From: Geomonas ferrireducens | GTDB lineage: Bacteria > Desulfobacterota > Desulfuromonadia > Geobacterales > Geobacteraceae | NCBI RefSeq assembly: GCF_004917065.1 | Contig: NZ_SSYA01000002.1 | Location: 285,896 to 349,895 of the forward strand | Direction of reading: 5' to 3' | Length of the DNA: 64,000 nucleotides | Shown here: positions 26,643 through 36,042 of the stretch, in pieces | Numbering within the stretch: the stretch's first letter is position 1 | Layout of the letters: every line of letters begins with the position of its first letter | Notes under the pieces: model-generated | Seen by the model: the letters and a program-made list of their open reading frames with translations, nothing else | Database searches by the model: none | What the model was told of the DNA's origin: nothing | Translations under genes and position numbers: made by a program

Positions 26643-27935
26643 ATGAAGGATACGCACATGCAGCAGACAGATGGGGCATCACTCCAAAATATACTGGAAG
26701 TCCGTACCGGCGCCTGGACCTGGAAACGCCGGCTCTTGATCGCGTTCGTTGCGGTTATCGTCGTAGCAGCCATCGCTTATGCGCTGCGCCCTGCCGCCAA
26801 GGAGACGGTGCCAGCCTTCGCCACCGAAGCGGTCCAGCAGGACACCCTGGTGGTGAAGGTCTCTGCGACCGGGAATCTGCAGCCGACGAACCAGGTCGAC
26901 GTGGGGAGTGAGCTTTCCGGGATGGTGGACCGGGTGCTCGTGGACGACAACGACCGGGTGAAGAAGGGGCAGGTGCTGGCGCTCCTCGATCTCTCCAAGC
27001 TGAAAGACGCCGTGGTGAAGTCCGATGCGACGCTCGCCGCCGCCCAGGCCCAGGTACTGCAGATGCAGGCGACCACGGCGGAGGCGAAGGCGGCACTTGC
27101 CCGCTACCGCCAGGTCTCCCAGCTTTCCGGCGGCAAGGTCCCCTCGAAAGCGGAGATGGACAGCGCGGAGGCGAACCTCAAGCGCGCCAAGGCGAACGAG
27201 GCAAACGCGCGCGCCACGGTGACCCAGGCCCGGGCGAACCTGCAATCGGACCGGACCAACCTTGAGAAGGCGAGCATCCGTTCCCCGATCAACGGCGTTG
27301 TGCTCAAGCGGAGCATCGAGCCGGGGCAGACTGTGGCGGCCTCCTTCACCGCTCCGACCCTCTTCACCCTCGCCGAGGACCTCGCCAAGATGGAGCTCCA
27401 GGTGGACGTGGACGAGGCGGACGTAGGGCAGGTGAAGGTGGGGCAGCAGGCGACCTTCACCGTGGACGCCTATCCCGGCCGAAAGTTCCAGGCGGTGATC
27501 ACCAGGGTGAGCTACGGCTCGCAGACCAAGAACAACGTGGTCTCCTACCTCACCGTGCTGCAGGTGGATAACAGCGATCTCAGCCTGCGCCCCGGGATGA
27601 CCGGGACCGCCGAGATAACCACGGTGACGCGTGACAAGGCGCTCCTTGTCCCCAACGGGGCTCTGCGCTTCACCCCGCCCGCGGCCGAAACTGCCTCGAA
27701 GAAATCGGGCGGCGTGATCGGTGCCCTCATGCCGCGCCCTCCCCAGGCCGCCCCGAAGCAGGCCGCCGTGACGACGAAGGATGGTATGCATCAGGTCTGG
27801 GTGCTCAAGGGGGGAAGACCGACCGCGGTGGAGGTGAAGACCGGCGCCAGCAACGGCAAGATGACCGAGATCGTCTCCGGCGCTTTGCAGCCCGGCATGC
27901 AGGTGATCACGGAAACCCTGGAGACGGCGAAATGA
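26643..27935 (+). CDS. macA: MacA-type periplasmic adaptor
   Basis: The 430-residue protein has one anchor helix (LLIAFVAVIVVAAIAYAL), a lipoyl half (KVSATGNLQPTNQVDVGSELSG), a helical hairpin at about residues 115-205, the returning SPINGVVLKRSIEPGQTV segment and a beta-barrel. This is the MacA plan, linking a MacB ATPase-permease to an outer-membrane channel. It follows the channel gene by 5 bases and overlaps the ATPase gene by ATGA. A second in-frame ATG at 26658 is possible. An insert rich in Pro/Lys (RPPQAAPKQAA) lies in the C-terminal part and is longer than usual. Confidence 0.93.
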   Translation: MKDTHMQQTDGASLQNILEVRTGAWTWKRRLLIAFVAVIVVAAIAYALRPAAKETVPAFATEAVQQDTLVVKVSATGNLQPTNQVDVGSELSGMVDRVLVDDNDRVKKGQVLALLDLSKLKDAVVKSDATLAAAQAQVLQMQATTAEAKAALARYRQVSQLSGGKVPSKAEMDSAEANLKRAKANEANARATVTQARANLQSDRTNLEKASIRSPINGVVLKRSIEPGQTVAASFTAPTLFTLAEDLAKMELQVDVDEADVGQVKVGQQATFTVDAYPGRKFQAVITRVSYGSQTKNNVVSYLTVLQVDNSDLSLRPGMTGTAEITTVTRDKALLVPNGALRFTPPAAETASKKSGGVIGALMPRPPQAAPKQAAVTTKDGMHQVWVLKGGRPTAVEVKTGASNGKMTEIVSGALQPGMQVITETLETAK

Positions 27936-28636
27936 GTGCGTCTCCGCTGATCAGCCTCTCCGGCATCACCAAGACCTACGGCCGCGGCCACGCCGCCTTT
28001 CAGGCGCTGAAGGGGATCGACCTGGAGATTGACTCCGGCGACTTCCTCGCCATCATGGGGCCGAGCGGTTCGGGCAAGTCCACCACCATGAACATCCTCG
28101 GGTGCCTCGACACCCCGACGAGCGGGAGCTATCGCCTGAAGGACGTGCAGGTGGAGCGGCTCGAACGGAGCCAGCGCGCTCTTCTGCGCCGGCACTGCCT
28201 CGGCTTCGTGTTTCAAGGGTTCAACCTGCTGCCGCGCACCACCGCGCTGGAAAACGTGGAATTGCCGCTCATCTACCGGGGCGAGCCAGCCTCGTCCCGC
28301 CACGAGGCTGCCCGGGCCGCCCTGGCGCAGGTGGGGCTAAAGGGGTGGGAGTCGCACACCCCGGCAGAGCTCTCGGGAGGACAACAGCAGCGCGTCGCCA
28401 TCGCCCGCGCCATCGTGACCCGTCCTGAGGTGCTTCTCGCCGACGAGCCGACCGGGAACCTCGACACCCGCACCAGCCGGGAGATCATGGAGCTGATCGT
28501 CAGCCTGAACGAGAAGCTCGGCATCACCGTGCTCATGGTAACCCACGAGCCGGATATCGCCGCCTACGCGCGGCGCGTTGTCCATTTCGTGGATGGCTTT
28601 CTCGACAGTGACGAGCGCAAAAGGGAGATTCTCTGA
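27932..28636 (+). CDS. macB: ABC transporter ATPase of the MacB/LolD type
   Basis: The 234-residue ATPase has Walker A GPSGSGKST, Q-loop FQGFNLLP, signature LSGGQQQRVAIARAI, Walker B VLLADEPTGNLD and H-loop VTHEPD. The NILGCLDTPTSG segment is typical of the MacB/LolD/FtsE group. In E. coli MacB ATPase and permease are one chain; here they are split, the permease starting at the base where this gene ends. The complex would use ATP to drive periplasmic substrates, lipoproteins or toxins through the outer-membrane channel rather than pump across the inner membrane. Confidence 0.94.
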   Translation: MSASPLISLSGITKTYGRGHAAFQALKGIDLEIDSGDFLAIMGPSGSGKSTTMNILGCLDTPTSGSYRLKDVQVERLERSQRALLRRHCLGFVFQGFNLLPRTTALENVELPLIYRGEPASSRHEAARAALAQVGLKGWESHTPAELSGGQQQRVAIARAIVTRPEVLLADEPTGNLDTRTSREIMELIVSLNEKLGITVLMVTHEPDIAAYARRVVHFVDGFLDSDERKREIL

Positions 28637-29838
28637 TGTTCTGGAATACGCTTCTACTCTCCCTGCGCGCCATTCGCCGCAACCTGATGCGCTCCTTTCT
28701 CACCGTGCTTGGGATCGTCATCGGCGTCGCCGCCGTGGTGGTCATGGTAACGCTTGGTAACGGCGCCACGAAGTCTGTCTCTGACCAGATCTCCAGCATG
28801 GGTAGTAACCTCCTGATGGTGATGCCCGGTCAGCGGTTCGGGCCGGGCTCGGACGCGGCGCCCAGCTTCAAGAGTGCCGACATCGACGCCATAAAGAGCC
28901 AGATCTCCAGCGCCGAGTGGGTCGCCCCGATAACCGGCAAATCGGCCACGACGGTCTACCAGTCCAAGAACTGGCCGACGGTGGTAAGCGGCACCACCAA
29001 CGACTATTTCCACGCCGGCAACTGGGAGCTTTCCGCTGGCCGGATGTTCACCGACGCGGAGGAGAGGGGAGGGAAGGCCGTCTGCGTCATCGGCGAAACG
29101 GTGCGTCAGAAGCTTTTCGGGCGCCAGAACCCGGTGGGGAGCGAGATCAGGGTCAAGGAGTTCTCCTGCGAGGTGGTGGGGGTGCTTAAATCGAAGGGAC
29201 AGTCCGGGATGGGCTCGGACCAGGACGACTCCATCATCATGCCGCTAAGGACCGTGCAACGCCGCCTGACCGGAACCCAGGACGTGAGCCGCTTCACCGT
29301 CTCGGTGCGCAAGGGGGCGTCCATCGACGCCGCCACGAAACAGCTCACCCTCCTTTTACGCGAGCGGCGCAAGATCGGCGAGAACGAGGAGGACGACTTC
29401 CGGGTCATGGACACCCGGCAGATCACCCAGACGCTCACGAGTACGACAAAGATTCTCACCATGCTGCTGAGTGCCGTGGCCGCGGTGAGCCTTCTGGTCG
29501 GCGGCATCGGCATCATGAACATCATGCTGGTCTCGGTGACGGAAAGGACGCGGGAGATCGGCATCCGTCTCGCCATCGGCGCGCTGGAGCGGGAGGTGCT
29601 CCTGCAGTTCCTGGTCGAGGCGGTGGTGCTCTCAAGCATGGGCGGCATCGTGGGGATCGTCCTTGCCACGCTCTCCTCCATGGCGCTCGCCCACGCCATG
29701 AACATACCGTACATGTTTGACGTCAAGATCAACCTGTTATCCTTCTTGTTTTCTGCGGCCATTGGGGTTATCTTCGGCTATTTCCCGGCGCGCCGGGCAG
29801 CCGGTCTCAACCCCATCGACGCCCTGCGTCACGAGTGA
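28636..29838 (+). CDS. MacB-type permease (FtsX-like)
   Basis: The 400-residue protein has four helices: one N-terminal (FLTVLGIVIGVAAVVVM) and three C-terminal, with a periplasmic domain of about 220 residues between them. The ERTREIGIRLAIGALEREVLLQFLVEAVVLS block is the FtsX/MacB signature. It pairs with the separate ATPase just upstream, overlapping by one base. The periplasmic domain would receive substrate and the MacA-type adaptor would stack on it. It ends the four-gene channel-adaptor-ATPase-permease operon. Confidence 0.94.
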   Translation: MFWNTLLLSLRAIRRNLMRSFLTVLGIVIGVAAVVVMVTLGNGATKSVSDQISSMGSNLLMVMPGQRFGPGSDAAPSFKSADIDAIKSQISSAEWVAPITGKSATTVYQSKNWPTVVSGTTNDYFHAGNWELSAGRMFTDAEERGGKAVCVIGETVRQKLFGRQNPVGSEIRVKEFSCEVVGVLKSKGQSGMGSDQDDSIIMPLRTVQRRLTGTQDVSRFTVSVRKGASIDAATKQLTLLLRERRKIGENEEDDFRVMDTRQITQTLTSTTKILTMLLSAVAAVSLLVGGIGIMNIMLVSVTERTREIGIRLAIGALEREVLLQFLVEAVVLSSMGGIVGIVLATLSSMALAHAMNIPYMFDVKINLLSFLFSAAIGVIFGYFPARRAAGLNPIDALRHE

Positions 29839-29871
29839 GGCCGCCAAGCGAAGAACAAGGAAGGGAACGCT

Positions 29872-31215
29872 TTGCCGGCAATGAACCACGTACCGCGCCT
29901 GCTGAAACTGGCAGGCCCGATGATACTTTCCACCTCCGCAATAACCCTGATGCAGATCGTCGACGCCATCGTCCTTTCTCGGTACTCCAGCGAGGCGGTG
30001 GCGGCGATCGGTCCGTCGGGGCTCGCCGTCATCCTGTTTCAGGGCTTTCTCTTCGGCACAGCCGGGTACGCCGGGACCTTCGTCGCCCACAACCACGGCC
30101 GCGGCGATCTCGCGGGCGTGCGCAGGTCCGCCTGGCTCGGCATCCTTACCTCGCTCATCTCCGGCGTCGCGGCACTGGCGTTTGCCTGGCCGCTTGCGCA
30201 GCTCTTCCTTTTAGCCGGGCACGCCCCGCAGGTCGCGCGCGACGAGACCGCCTACTTCGGGATCTGCATGGCGGGCTCGCTCTTCCCCGTGCTCGGTTCC
30301 GCACTTGCCGGTTGGCTCTCGGGGATCGGCAGGCCCGCCCTGGTCACCGCGGTCACCTTCTTATCTTTCGTAGTCAACGCACTGCTCGCCTGGGGGCTGG
30401 TCCTCGGGGAATGGGGGCTACCGCGCCTGGGAATCGCAGGTGCCGCACTCGCCACCGTTTCCGCCCAGGCGGTCGCCGCTTTTCTTTACAGCGGCATCTT
30501 CATGGTCGCAGGAGGGTGGTCCGACCGTATCGCGCGGCGACTGGCCTGGCCGGACTTTTCACGCTTCTTGAAACTGGCCATGCCGATGGGGCTTCGCATC
30601 AGCGGCGAGCTCTGTGCCTGGACCCTTTTCCTCGTCGCCCTTGGCAGGCTCGGTACCGTGGAACTCGCCGCTTCCAGCATCGCTTTCCGCATCAACGGCA
30701 TGGCCTTTTTCCCGGCTCTCGGACTCGGGCAGGCGGCAGGGGTCCTGGTGGGGCACGCACGCGGGGCAGGGGAGGACGATCAGGTTCCCGACATCGCGTC
30801 GCAGTCGCTTATCGTCTGCGAGATCTGGATGTTCGCCATGGCGGTTCTCTTCGCCACCTGCCCGGGGCCGCTCATGTCGCTTTTCGCCGGGACCGGGCCG
30901 GAAAGCGCCCGCATCATCGAGACCGGTTCGGTGATCATGAAGTTCGTCGCCTTTTACTGCCTCTTCGACGCCGCCAACGTGATGACCGGATGCGTCCTCT
31001 CTTCTGCCGGTGACACCGGTTGGGTCGCCCGTACCTTCCTCTACTGCTCGGCAGGTTTTCTCCTTTTGCTGTGGCTCATCTCCTGGCTGATCCCGAGCCT
31101 CGTCGCGGAATGGACCCTCGCCACATGTTTCGTCTTCTTCACGGCCGTGGTCTGGTCGCTGCGTTTCCGTTCCGGTGCCTGGAGATCGATACAGGTGCTG
31201 CATCAGCATCACTAG
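29872..31215 (+). CDS. MATE-family multidrug exporter
   Basis: The 447-residue protein has about 12 transmembrane helices in two related halves, with LAGPMILSTSAITLMQIVDAIVLS at the start of the first half and LAMPMGLRISGELCAWTLFLVALG opening the second. These are typical MATE segments. It would export cationic compounds in exchange for Na+ or H+. A TTG start 6 bases after AGGAAGGG is more plausible than the ATG at 29881. It follows the MacB permease by 33 bases and may be read from the same transcript. A weak hairpin at 31284-31333 is the only terminator candidate. Confidence 0.92.
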   Translation: MPAMNHVPRLLKLAGPMILSTSAITLMQIVDAIVLSRYSSEAVAAIGPSGLAVILFQGFLFGTAGYAGTFVAHNHGRGDLAGVRRSAWLGILTSLISGVAALAFAWPLAQLFLLAGHAPQVARDETAYFGICMAGSLFPVLGSALAGWLSGIGRPALVTAVTFLSFVVNALLAWGLVLGEWGLPRLGIAGAALATVSAQAVAAFLYSGIFMVAGGWSDRIARRLAWPDFSRFLKLAMPMGLRISGELCAWTLFLVALGRLGTVELAASSIAFRINGMAFFPALGLGQAAGVLVGHARGAGEDDQVPDIASQSLIVCEIWMFAMAVLFATCPGPLMSLFAGTGPESARIIETGSVIMKFVAFYCLFDAANVMTGCVLSSAGDTGWVARTFLYCSAGFLLLLWLISWLIPSLVAEWTLATCFVFFTAVVWSLRFRSGAWRSIQVLHQHH

Positions 31216-31401
31216 CCTGAGCTTCGCTTCCCCGTTTCCCCCGACTGATACGACACTCCTGCTATAACCCCAGATCCTCCGCTCCGGGCGAGCCGCGTCC
31301 CGGTTGCGCGGTCTTATCCGTTTCTATTTTCCTACTGTATGTGTCAGCAATGGCTCTTGCATTGCTCTGCGTGTACCAAAAAATCCCCTGCCGTTTGACA
31401 T

Positions 31402-31430
31402 TTGACAGAGCCGATGTGACATCAAATAGT
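31402..31430 (+). promoter_or_regulatory. Candidate promoter of the cysHDN operon within a 411-base spacer
   Basis: TTGACA at 31402-31407 and AATAGT at 31425-31430 are 17 bases apart. A second TTGACA overlaps just upstream, and the spacer contains the 11-bp palindrome GATGTGACATC. The rest of the spacer holds a weak GC hairpin after the MATE gene and the leader ORF described next. A second possible promoter, TTGACT at 31538 with TAAAAG at 31561, lies closer to cysH. Confidence 0.5.
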
Positions 31431-31486
31431 CATGTTTAAACAGCTACTTGAATTTGTATGCTTAGCGTCGCTAAAGAGGGGGTGAC

Positions 31487-31555
31487 GTGTGTCTGGACAA
31501 AACCTACTTATATTGTCTGCAATTGTTGATATTTTTGTTGACTGCATTGGTGTGA
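31487..31555 (+). CDS. 22-codon leader ORF with two Cys codons ahead of cysH
   Basis: A GTG start sits 4 bases after a GAGGGGG-type ribosome site and opens a 22-codon ORF ending in TGA, 71 bases before cysH. Codons 2 and 10 are Cys, and the rest is Leu-rich with a hydrophobic tail. Small Cys-containing upstream ORFs attenuate sulfur-assimilation genes in some bacteria; whether this one does so is inference. I found no strong terminator between it and cysH, so a translational rather than transcriptional mechanism would be more likely. Confidence 0.45.
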   Translation: MCLDKTYLYCLQLLIFLLTALV

Positions 31556-31626
31556 TAGGGTAAAAGGTGACTCAAGTTTTTTTGAGAGGGAATACCCGTT
31601 TCGAATCTATCCAAGAGGAAGCCAAC

Positions 31627-32319
31627 ATGACATCTGTTCCCGAAGTCGCCCCCAACGCAACCGCCCAGGAGATTCTCCGTCTCGGTGTGACCGCAGCGCA
31701 AGGCACTGTGAAGCTCGCCTGCTCGTTCTCCCTCGAGGACGTGGCCATCATCGAGCTCGCCCGGGAGGCCGGTCTGGAGGTCGGCGTCTTCGCGCTCGAC
31801 ACCGGCAGGCTGAATGAGGAGACCTACGAGGTGGCCGACGCCATCACGGAGCGCTACCGCATCAAGATCGACTGGTATTTTCCCCGGCACGAAGCGGTGG
31901 AAAAGCTGGAGCGCGAGAAGGGGCTCTTTTCCTTCCGCGAGTCGCTGGAGAACCGCCACGAGTGCTGCCACATCCGCAAGGTGGAGCCGCTCGGGCGTGC
32001 GCTGAAGGAGCTTTCCGGGTGGGTCACCGGCATGCGCCGTGAGCACAGCGTGACCAGGACGGACCTTAAGGCGATCGAACTGGATGCGCTGAACGGCGGC
32101 ATCATCAAGATCAACCCGCTACTCGACTGGAACGAGGCCCAATTGCTGGATTTCGTACAGGAGCGCCGCCTGCCGCAGAACCGCCTTCTGAAGCAGGGGT
32201 ACCGTTCCATCGGTTGCGCCCCCTGCACCAGGGCGGTTCAGCCGGGAGAGGATGCCCGCGCGGGGAGGTGGTGGTGGGAGAACCCCGAGCACAAGGAATG
32301 CGGCCTGCACCGGAGATAG
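31627..32319 (+). CDS. cysH: Phosphoadenylyl/adenylyl-sulfate reductase
   Basis: The 230-residue protein reduces activated sulfate to sulfite with thioredoxin. The PP-loop-like [13 protein letters not shown] region binds the nucleotide. The paired cysteines in [11 protein letters not shown] and the later GCAPCTRAV form the CC...CXXC set that holds a [4Fe-4S] cluster in the adenylyl-sulfate reductase group, so APS is the more likely substrate. The C-terminal ECGLH carries the catalytic Cys. No APS kinase is visible in the window, which agrees. I use ATG 31627 with AAGAGGAAG upstream instead of an in-frame GTG at 31567. Confidence 0.95.
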   Translation: MTSVPEVAPNATAQEILRLGVTAAQGTVKLACSFSLEDVAIIELAREAGLEVGVFALDTGRLNEETYEVADAITERYRIKIDWYFPRHEAVEKLEREKGLFSFRESLENRHECCHIRKVEPLGRALKELSGWVTGMRREHSVTRTDLKAIELDALNGGIIKINPLLDWNEAQLLDFVQERRLPQNRLLKQGYRSIGCAPCTRAVQPGEDARAGRWWWENPEHKECGLHRR

Positions 32320-32375
32320 ACGGCGCGAGCCCGGCGCGACCGGCGCCGGTACAAAGATTCGATACGGGAAACGAT

Positions 32376-33281
32376 ATGAAGAAAAATCTGACGCACCTGC
32401 AGCAACTGGAAGCCGAGAGCATTCACATCATCCGCGAAGTGGTGGCCGAGTTCGAGAACCCGGTGATGCTTTATTCGATCGGCAAGGACTCCGCAGTCAT
32501 GCTGCACCTGGCCCGCAAGGCATTCTATCCGGCGCCGCCGCCTTTTCCGCTGTTGCACGTGGACACCACCTGGAAGTTCCGCGACATGATCGAATTCCGC
32601 GGTCGGATGGCGAAGGAGTCCGGTATGGAGCTTCTCGTGCACGTGAACGAGGAAGGGGTGAAAAAAGGAGTCTCCCCCTTCACCCACGGCTCCGCCCTCT
32701 ACACGGACGTCATGAAGACCGAGGGGCTAAAGCAGGCGCTCGACAAGTACAAGTTCGACGCCGCCTTCGGCGGGGCCCGCCGCGACGAGGAGAAATCCCG
32801 TGCGAAGGAGCGCATCTTCTCCTTTCGGAGCGCGAACCACCGCTGGGACCCGAAGAACCAGCGCCCTGAACTCTGGAGCCTCTACAACACCCGCGTCAAG
32901 CCGGGAGAGAGCATCCGGGTGTTCCCGCTCTCCAACTGGACCGAGCTGGACATCTGGCAGTACATCCACCTGGAAGAGATCCCCATCGTGCCGCTCTACT
33001 ACTCGGCGGTGCGCCCGGTTGTCGAGCGGGACGGCATGCTCATCATGGTGGATGATGACCGGCTGGAGTTGAAGCCCGGCGAGAAGATCGAGTACAAGTC
33101 GGTGCGCTTCCGCACCCTGGGCTGCTACCCCCTGACCGGGGCGGTCGAGTCCGAGGCGGACACGCTGCCGGACATCATCCAGGAAATGCTGCTCACCCGC
33201 ACCTCCGAGCGTCAGGGACGCCTGATCGACCACGACCAGGCCGGCTCCATGGAGAAGAAGAAACAGGAAGGGTACTTCTAA
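32376..33281 (+). CDS. cysD: Sulfate adenylyltransferase subunit 2
   Basis: The 301-residue small subunit of ATP sulfurylase carries the PP-loop [17 protein letters not shown] and [13 protein letters not shown], the usual CysD hallmarks, with [20 protein letters not shown] in the middle. With CysN it makes APS from sulfate and ATP. I place the start at the ATG at 32376, since upstream in-frame codons run through the end of cysH. No ideal ribosome site precedes it (ACGGGAAACG). It overlaps cysN by the single base of the stop/start junction. Confidence 0.96.
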   Translation: MKKNLTHLQQLEAESIHIIREVVAEFENPVMLYSIGKDSAVMLHLARKAFYPAPPPFPLLHVDTTWKFRDMIEFRGRMAKESGMELLVHVNEEGVKKGVSPFTHGSALYTDVMKTEGLKQALDKYKFDAAFGGARRDEEKSRAKERIFSFRSANHRWDPKNQRPELWSLYNTRVKPGESIRVFPLSNWTELDIWQYIHLEEIPIVPLYYSAVRPVVERDGMLIMVDDDRLELKPGEKIEYKSVRFRTLGCYPLTGAVESEADTLPDIIQEMLLTRTSERQGRLIDHDQAGSMEKKKQEGYF

Positions 33282-34930
33282 TGGCACATCAATCGGAACT
33301 GATCGAGCAAGATATCCTAGCCTACCTGAAGAGCCAGGAAGAGAAGTCGCTTCTGCGCTTCATCACCTGCGGCAGCGTCGACGACGGCAAGAGCACCCTC
33401 ATCGGCCGCCTTCTGTGGGACTCCAAGATGGTCTTCGAGGACCAGTTGGCGGCTCTCGAGGCCGACAGCAAGAAGGTGGGGACGCAAGGTGGCGCCATCG
33501 ACTACGCCCTTCTTCTTGACGGGCTGCAGGCCGAGCGCGAGCAGGGGATCACCATCGACGTCGCCTACCGTTTCTTCTCCACGGACCGGCGCAAGTTCAT
33601 CGTTGCCGACACCCCCGGCCACGAGCAGTACACCCGGAACATGGTAACCGGCGCCTCGACCGCCAAGGTCGCCGTCATCCTGGTCGATGCACGTAAGGGG
33701 CTGCTGACCCAGACCCGCAGGCACAGCTTCCTCGTGTCGCTCGTCGGGATCCGGCACATCGTGCTGGCGATCAACAAGATGGACCTGATCGGGTACGACG
33801 AGGAGAAGTTTAAGGCCATCGAGGAGGACTACCGCGCGTTCGCGGCGCCGCTCGGCTTCGAGACCATTACCGCGCTCCCCATCTCGGCTTTGAACGGCGA
33901 CAACATCATCGAGAAGAGTGCCGAGACCCCGTGGTACAAGGGCCCCACCCTGATGCACTTCCTGGAGACGGTGCAGGTCGAGGACGATAGGGACGAGCGC
34001 CCCTTCCGGCTTCCGGTGCAGTGGGTGAACCGTCCGAACCTCGATTTTCGCGGTTTCTGCGGCACCATCGCTTCCGGCACCATCCGTCCCGGCGACGATG
34101 TCCGCGTAGCATCATCCGGCCAGACGAGCCGGGTGGCGAGGATCGTGACCTTCAACGGGGATCTGGAAGAGGCAGTGGCGGGGCAGGCTGTCACGCTGAC
34201 CCTCGAGGACGAGATCGACATCAGCCGCGGCGACATGCTGACGCGTCTGGACGCGCCCCCTCTTTACACGAGGCATCCCGAGGCGCACGTCGTCTGGATG
34301 CACGATGAGCCGTTGCAGCCGGGGCAGCTTTACCTGGTGAAGACGGCGACCGGGGTGACCCCGGGGCGGGTAACCGCGGTGCAGTATGCGGTGGACGTGA
34401 ACACCCTGGAGCAGAAGCAGGTTGCCACCCTTGGGCTGAACGAGATAGGCCTTGCCAGGCTCGAGCTGGATCGCCCTGTCTCCTTCGACCCGTACGGGAG
34501 CAATCGCGACACGGGAAGCTTCATTCTCATCGACCGGTTCACCAATGCGACCGTTGCCGCCGGCATGGTTCTGGACGGGCCGGATGAAGCGCAGAAGGCG
34601 CACCTTTCGCAGGAAGATAGCCCGTGGGCGCCGCGCCGCATCGTGCTCGATGCCGTCGCCGCGACCAACCTGAACGTGGTCGATCTGACCGAGGAGAAGG
34701 GGCTTTTCCTGCTCGATCTTGCGAGGAGCATCGAGGAGTACTTGGAAAAGGGTAACCGCATCCTGTTCCGGCTGCGCGACCTGGCCCAGCTGGAGCCGGT
34801 GGCGCAGCTGGCCTACGACAAGAACCTCGCCTTCGAGTTCGATCGCAACGGTGACGGCGTCAGTCTGCTTCTGTTCAAGCGCGGCACAGCCCCCGCCAAG
34901 GGGTATGGCGACGACGGCATCGGTATCTAG
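33281..34930 (+). CDS. cysN: Sulfate adenylyltransferase subunit 1 (GTPase), with extended C-terminus
   Basis: This GTPase subunit shows G1 [16 protein letters not shown]3 [12 protein letters not shown] and G4 NKMD motifs, followed by two EF-Tu-like beta-barrel domains. GTP hydrolysis drives APS synthesis by CysD. At 549 residues it is about 75 longer than E. coli CysN. The excess lies after [14 protein letters not shown], where about 125 residues replace a short tail. This extension has no P-loop, so it is not an APS kinase domain as in CysNC fusions. Its helical part ([24 protein letters not shown]) is unrecognised. Confidence 0.95.
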   Translation: MAHQSELIEQDILAYLKSQEEKSLLRFITCGSVDDGKSTLIGRLLWDSKMVFEDQLAALEADSKKVGTQGGAIDYALLLDGLQAEREQGITIDVAYRFFSTDRRKFIVADTPGHEQYTRNMVTGASTAKVAVILVDARKGLLTQTRRHSFLVSLVGIRHIVLAINKMDLIGYDEEKFKAIEEDYRAFAAPLGFETITALPISALNGDNIIEKSAETPWYKGPTLMHFLETVQVEDDRDERPFRLPVQWVNRPNLDFRGFCGTIASGTIRPGDDVRVASSGQTSRVARIVTFNGDLEEAVAGQAVTLTLEDEIDISRGDMLTRLDAPPLYTRHPEAHVVWMHDEPLQPGQLYLVKTATGVTPGRVTAVQYAVDVNTLEQKQVATLGLNEIGLARLELDRPVSFDPYGSNRDTGSFILIDRFTNATVAAGMVLDGPDEAQKAHLSQEDSPWAPRRIVLDAVAATNLNVVDLTEEKGLFLLDLARSIEEYLEKGNRILFRLRDLAQLEPVAQLAYDKNLAFEFDRNGDGVSLLLFKRGTAPAKGYGDDGIGI

Positions 34931-34946
34931 TAAAGGACCAACCGGG

Positions 34947-34985
34947 CCAGTCTGGCCAGTCGGAGCAGTCCGACTGGCAGACTGG
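34947..34985 (+). terminator. Long hairpin between convergent cysN and yeiH
   Basis: Seventeen base pairs with one bulged G form a stem around GCAG. The arms begin CCAGTCTG and end CAGACTGG. There is no T tract, so it may be a Rho-dependent end structure or a repeat-type hairpin rather than an intrinsic terminator. Confidence 0.6.
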
Positions 34986-34993
34986 ATGCTGAG

Positions 34994-35926
34994 CTAGCCT
35001 GCCGTACTCACCAGTAGTGCTGCCAGTGTTACGCCGCTAACCACGAACCACAGCGTCACACCCTGCAGCATGGGGCGTACACCGACCTTGCCCAAAACCT
35101 CTCTGCTGAGCCCAAGCCCGACGAAAAACAGGGACACTCCCAGGCCGTGCCTGGCTAAAGCCGCAACCTGATTCCACTGCACCTCAAAAGCCGGCAATAG
35201 GCTCCGCACGGCTGCTGCTGCGATGAAGCCAATGATAAAGAGCGGTACGTGTGCTCTCTTGTCGGACTTCTTCAGCAGGGCTGCCCCGAAAACGACCGGC
35301 ATGATCCACATGGCGCGGGTGAGCTTCACGGTGGTACCGACTTTCAAGGCCTCTTCCCCAAAGGCGGATGCCGCACCGACGACGCTGCTCGTGTCGTGAA
35401 TGGCAAGGCCCGCCCAAGTGCCGAAGACATCCTGGCGCAGATCCAGCAAATGCCCTATCAGCGGGAACAGCAACAGAGCAACGGAGTTGAGGGTGAAGAC
35501 GGTGCCAAGGGCCACCGCCGTCTCGTCATCCTTGGCGTCCAGCACCGGCGCTAGCGCCGCAATCGCACTGCCGCCGCAAATTGCCGTTCCCGCAGATATC
35601 AGCGCAGATGTGTTGCTTTGAGTGCCAAACAGCCTCCCCAACAGGTATCCGACGCCGAGGGTGAAGCCAATCCCCACTATGGTGTACCCTAGACTTTCCC
35701 TTCCTGTCTGCACCACTTCTCCAAGTTTTAGTCCGAAACCAAGCCCGACTACGGAGAGCTGCAGCGACACCCTGCTCAAGCTCGCCGTCCTCTGCAGCCA
35801 CGGGTTGCCCAAGGTCAGGGCGTAGCCCGTCCCGAGGGCGAGGGCCAAGGCGGGGCCACCCCATGGAGAGATGGCCAGCGCCAGACATAGAATCATAACA
35901 ATGCTTCGGACCTCCATGTGTCTCAT
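34994..35926 (-). CDS. yeiH: YeiH family putative sulfate exporter
   Basis: The 310-residue membrane protein has about 10 helices and the YeiH/UPF0324 block SALISAGTAICGGSAIAALAP, followed by AVALGTVFTLNSVALLLFP. The family is annotated as putative sulfate or sulfonate exporters, mostly from genomic context. Here it lies beside cysHDN and divergent from a LysR regulator of the YeiE type, which supports a role in handling sulfur oxyanions, perhaps sulfite. GAGGAGGGG precedes the ATG. Confidence 0.92.
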   Translation of the reverse strand: MRHMEVRSIVMILCLALAISPWGGPALALALGTGYALTLGNPWLQRTASLSRVSLQLSVVGLGFGLKLGEVVQTGRESLGYTIVGIGFTLGVGYLLGRLFGTQSNTSALISAGTAICGGSAIAALAPVLDAKDDETAVALGTVFTLNSVALLLFPLIGHLLDLRQDVFGTWAGLAIHDTSSVVGAASAFGEEALKVGTTVKLTRAMWIMPVVFGAALLKKSDKRAHVPLFIIGFIAAAAVRSLLPAFEVQWNQVAALARHGLGVSLFFVGLGLSREVLGKVGVRPMLQGVTLWFVVSGVTLAALLVSTAG

Positions 35927-36042
35927 TTTCCCCTCCTCAATGTGGAAATCTATTGCGGATAATATGTCTTTTGAGATATAAATAAAAATTAGTAATTTAG
36001 ATAAATAGCATCAATTGGATTTATGTTTATCCGGGAGAGGCT

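Noticed and set aside
29835..31013. 392-codon frame overlapping the MATE gene in another frame
   Set aside because: Arg/Pro-rich shadow translation; the MATE frame has coherent membrane helices and the better start.
31600..31620. tRNA-like TTCGAATC segment before cysH
   Set aside because: No acceptor, D or anticodon stems can be built around it.
34540..34930. APS kinase domain at the end of CysN
   Set aside because: No GxxGxGKST-type P-loop is present in the extension.
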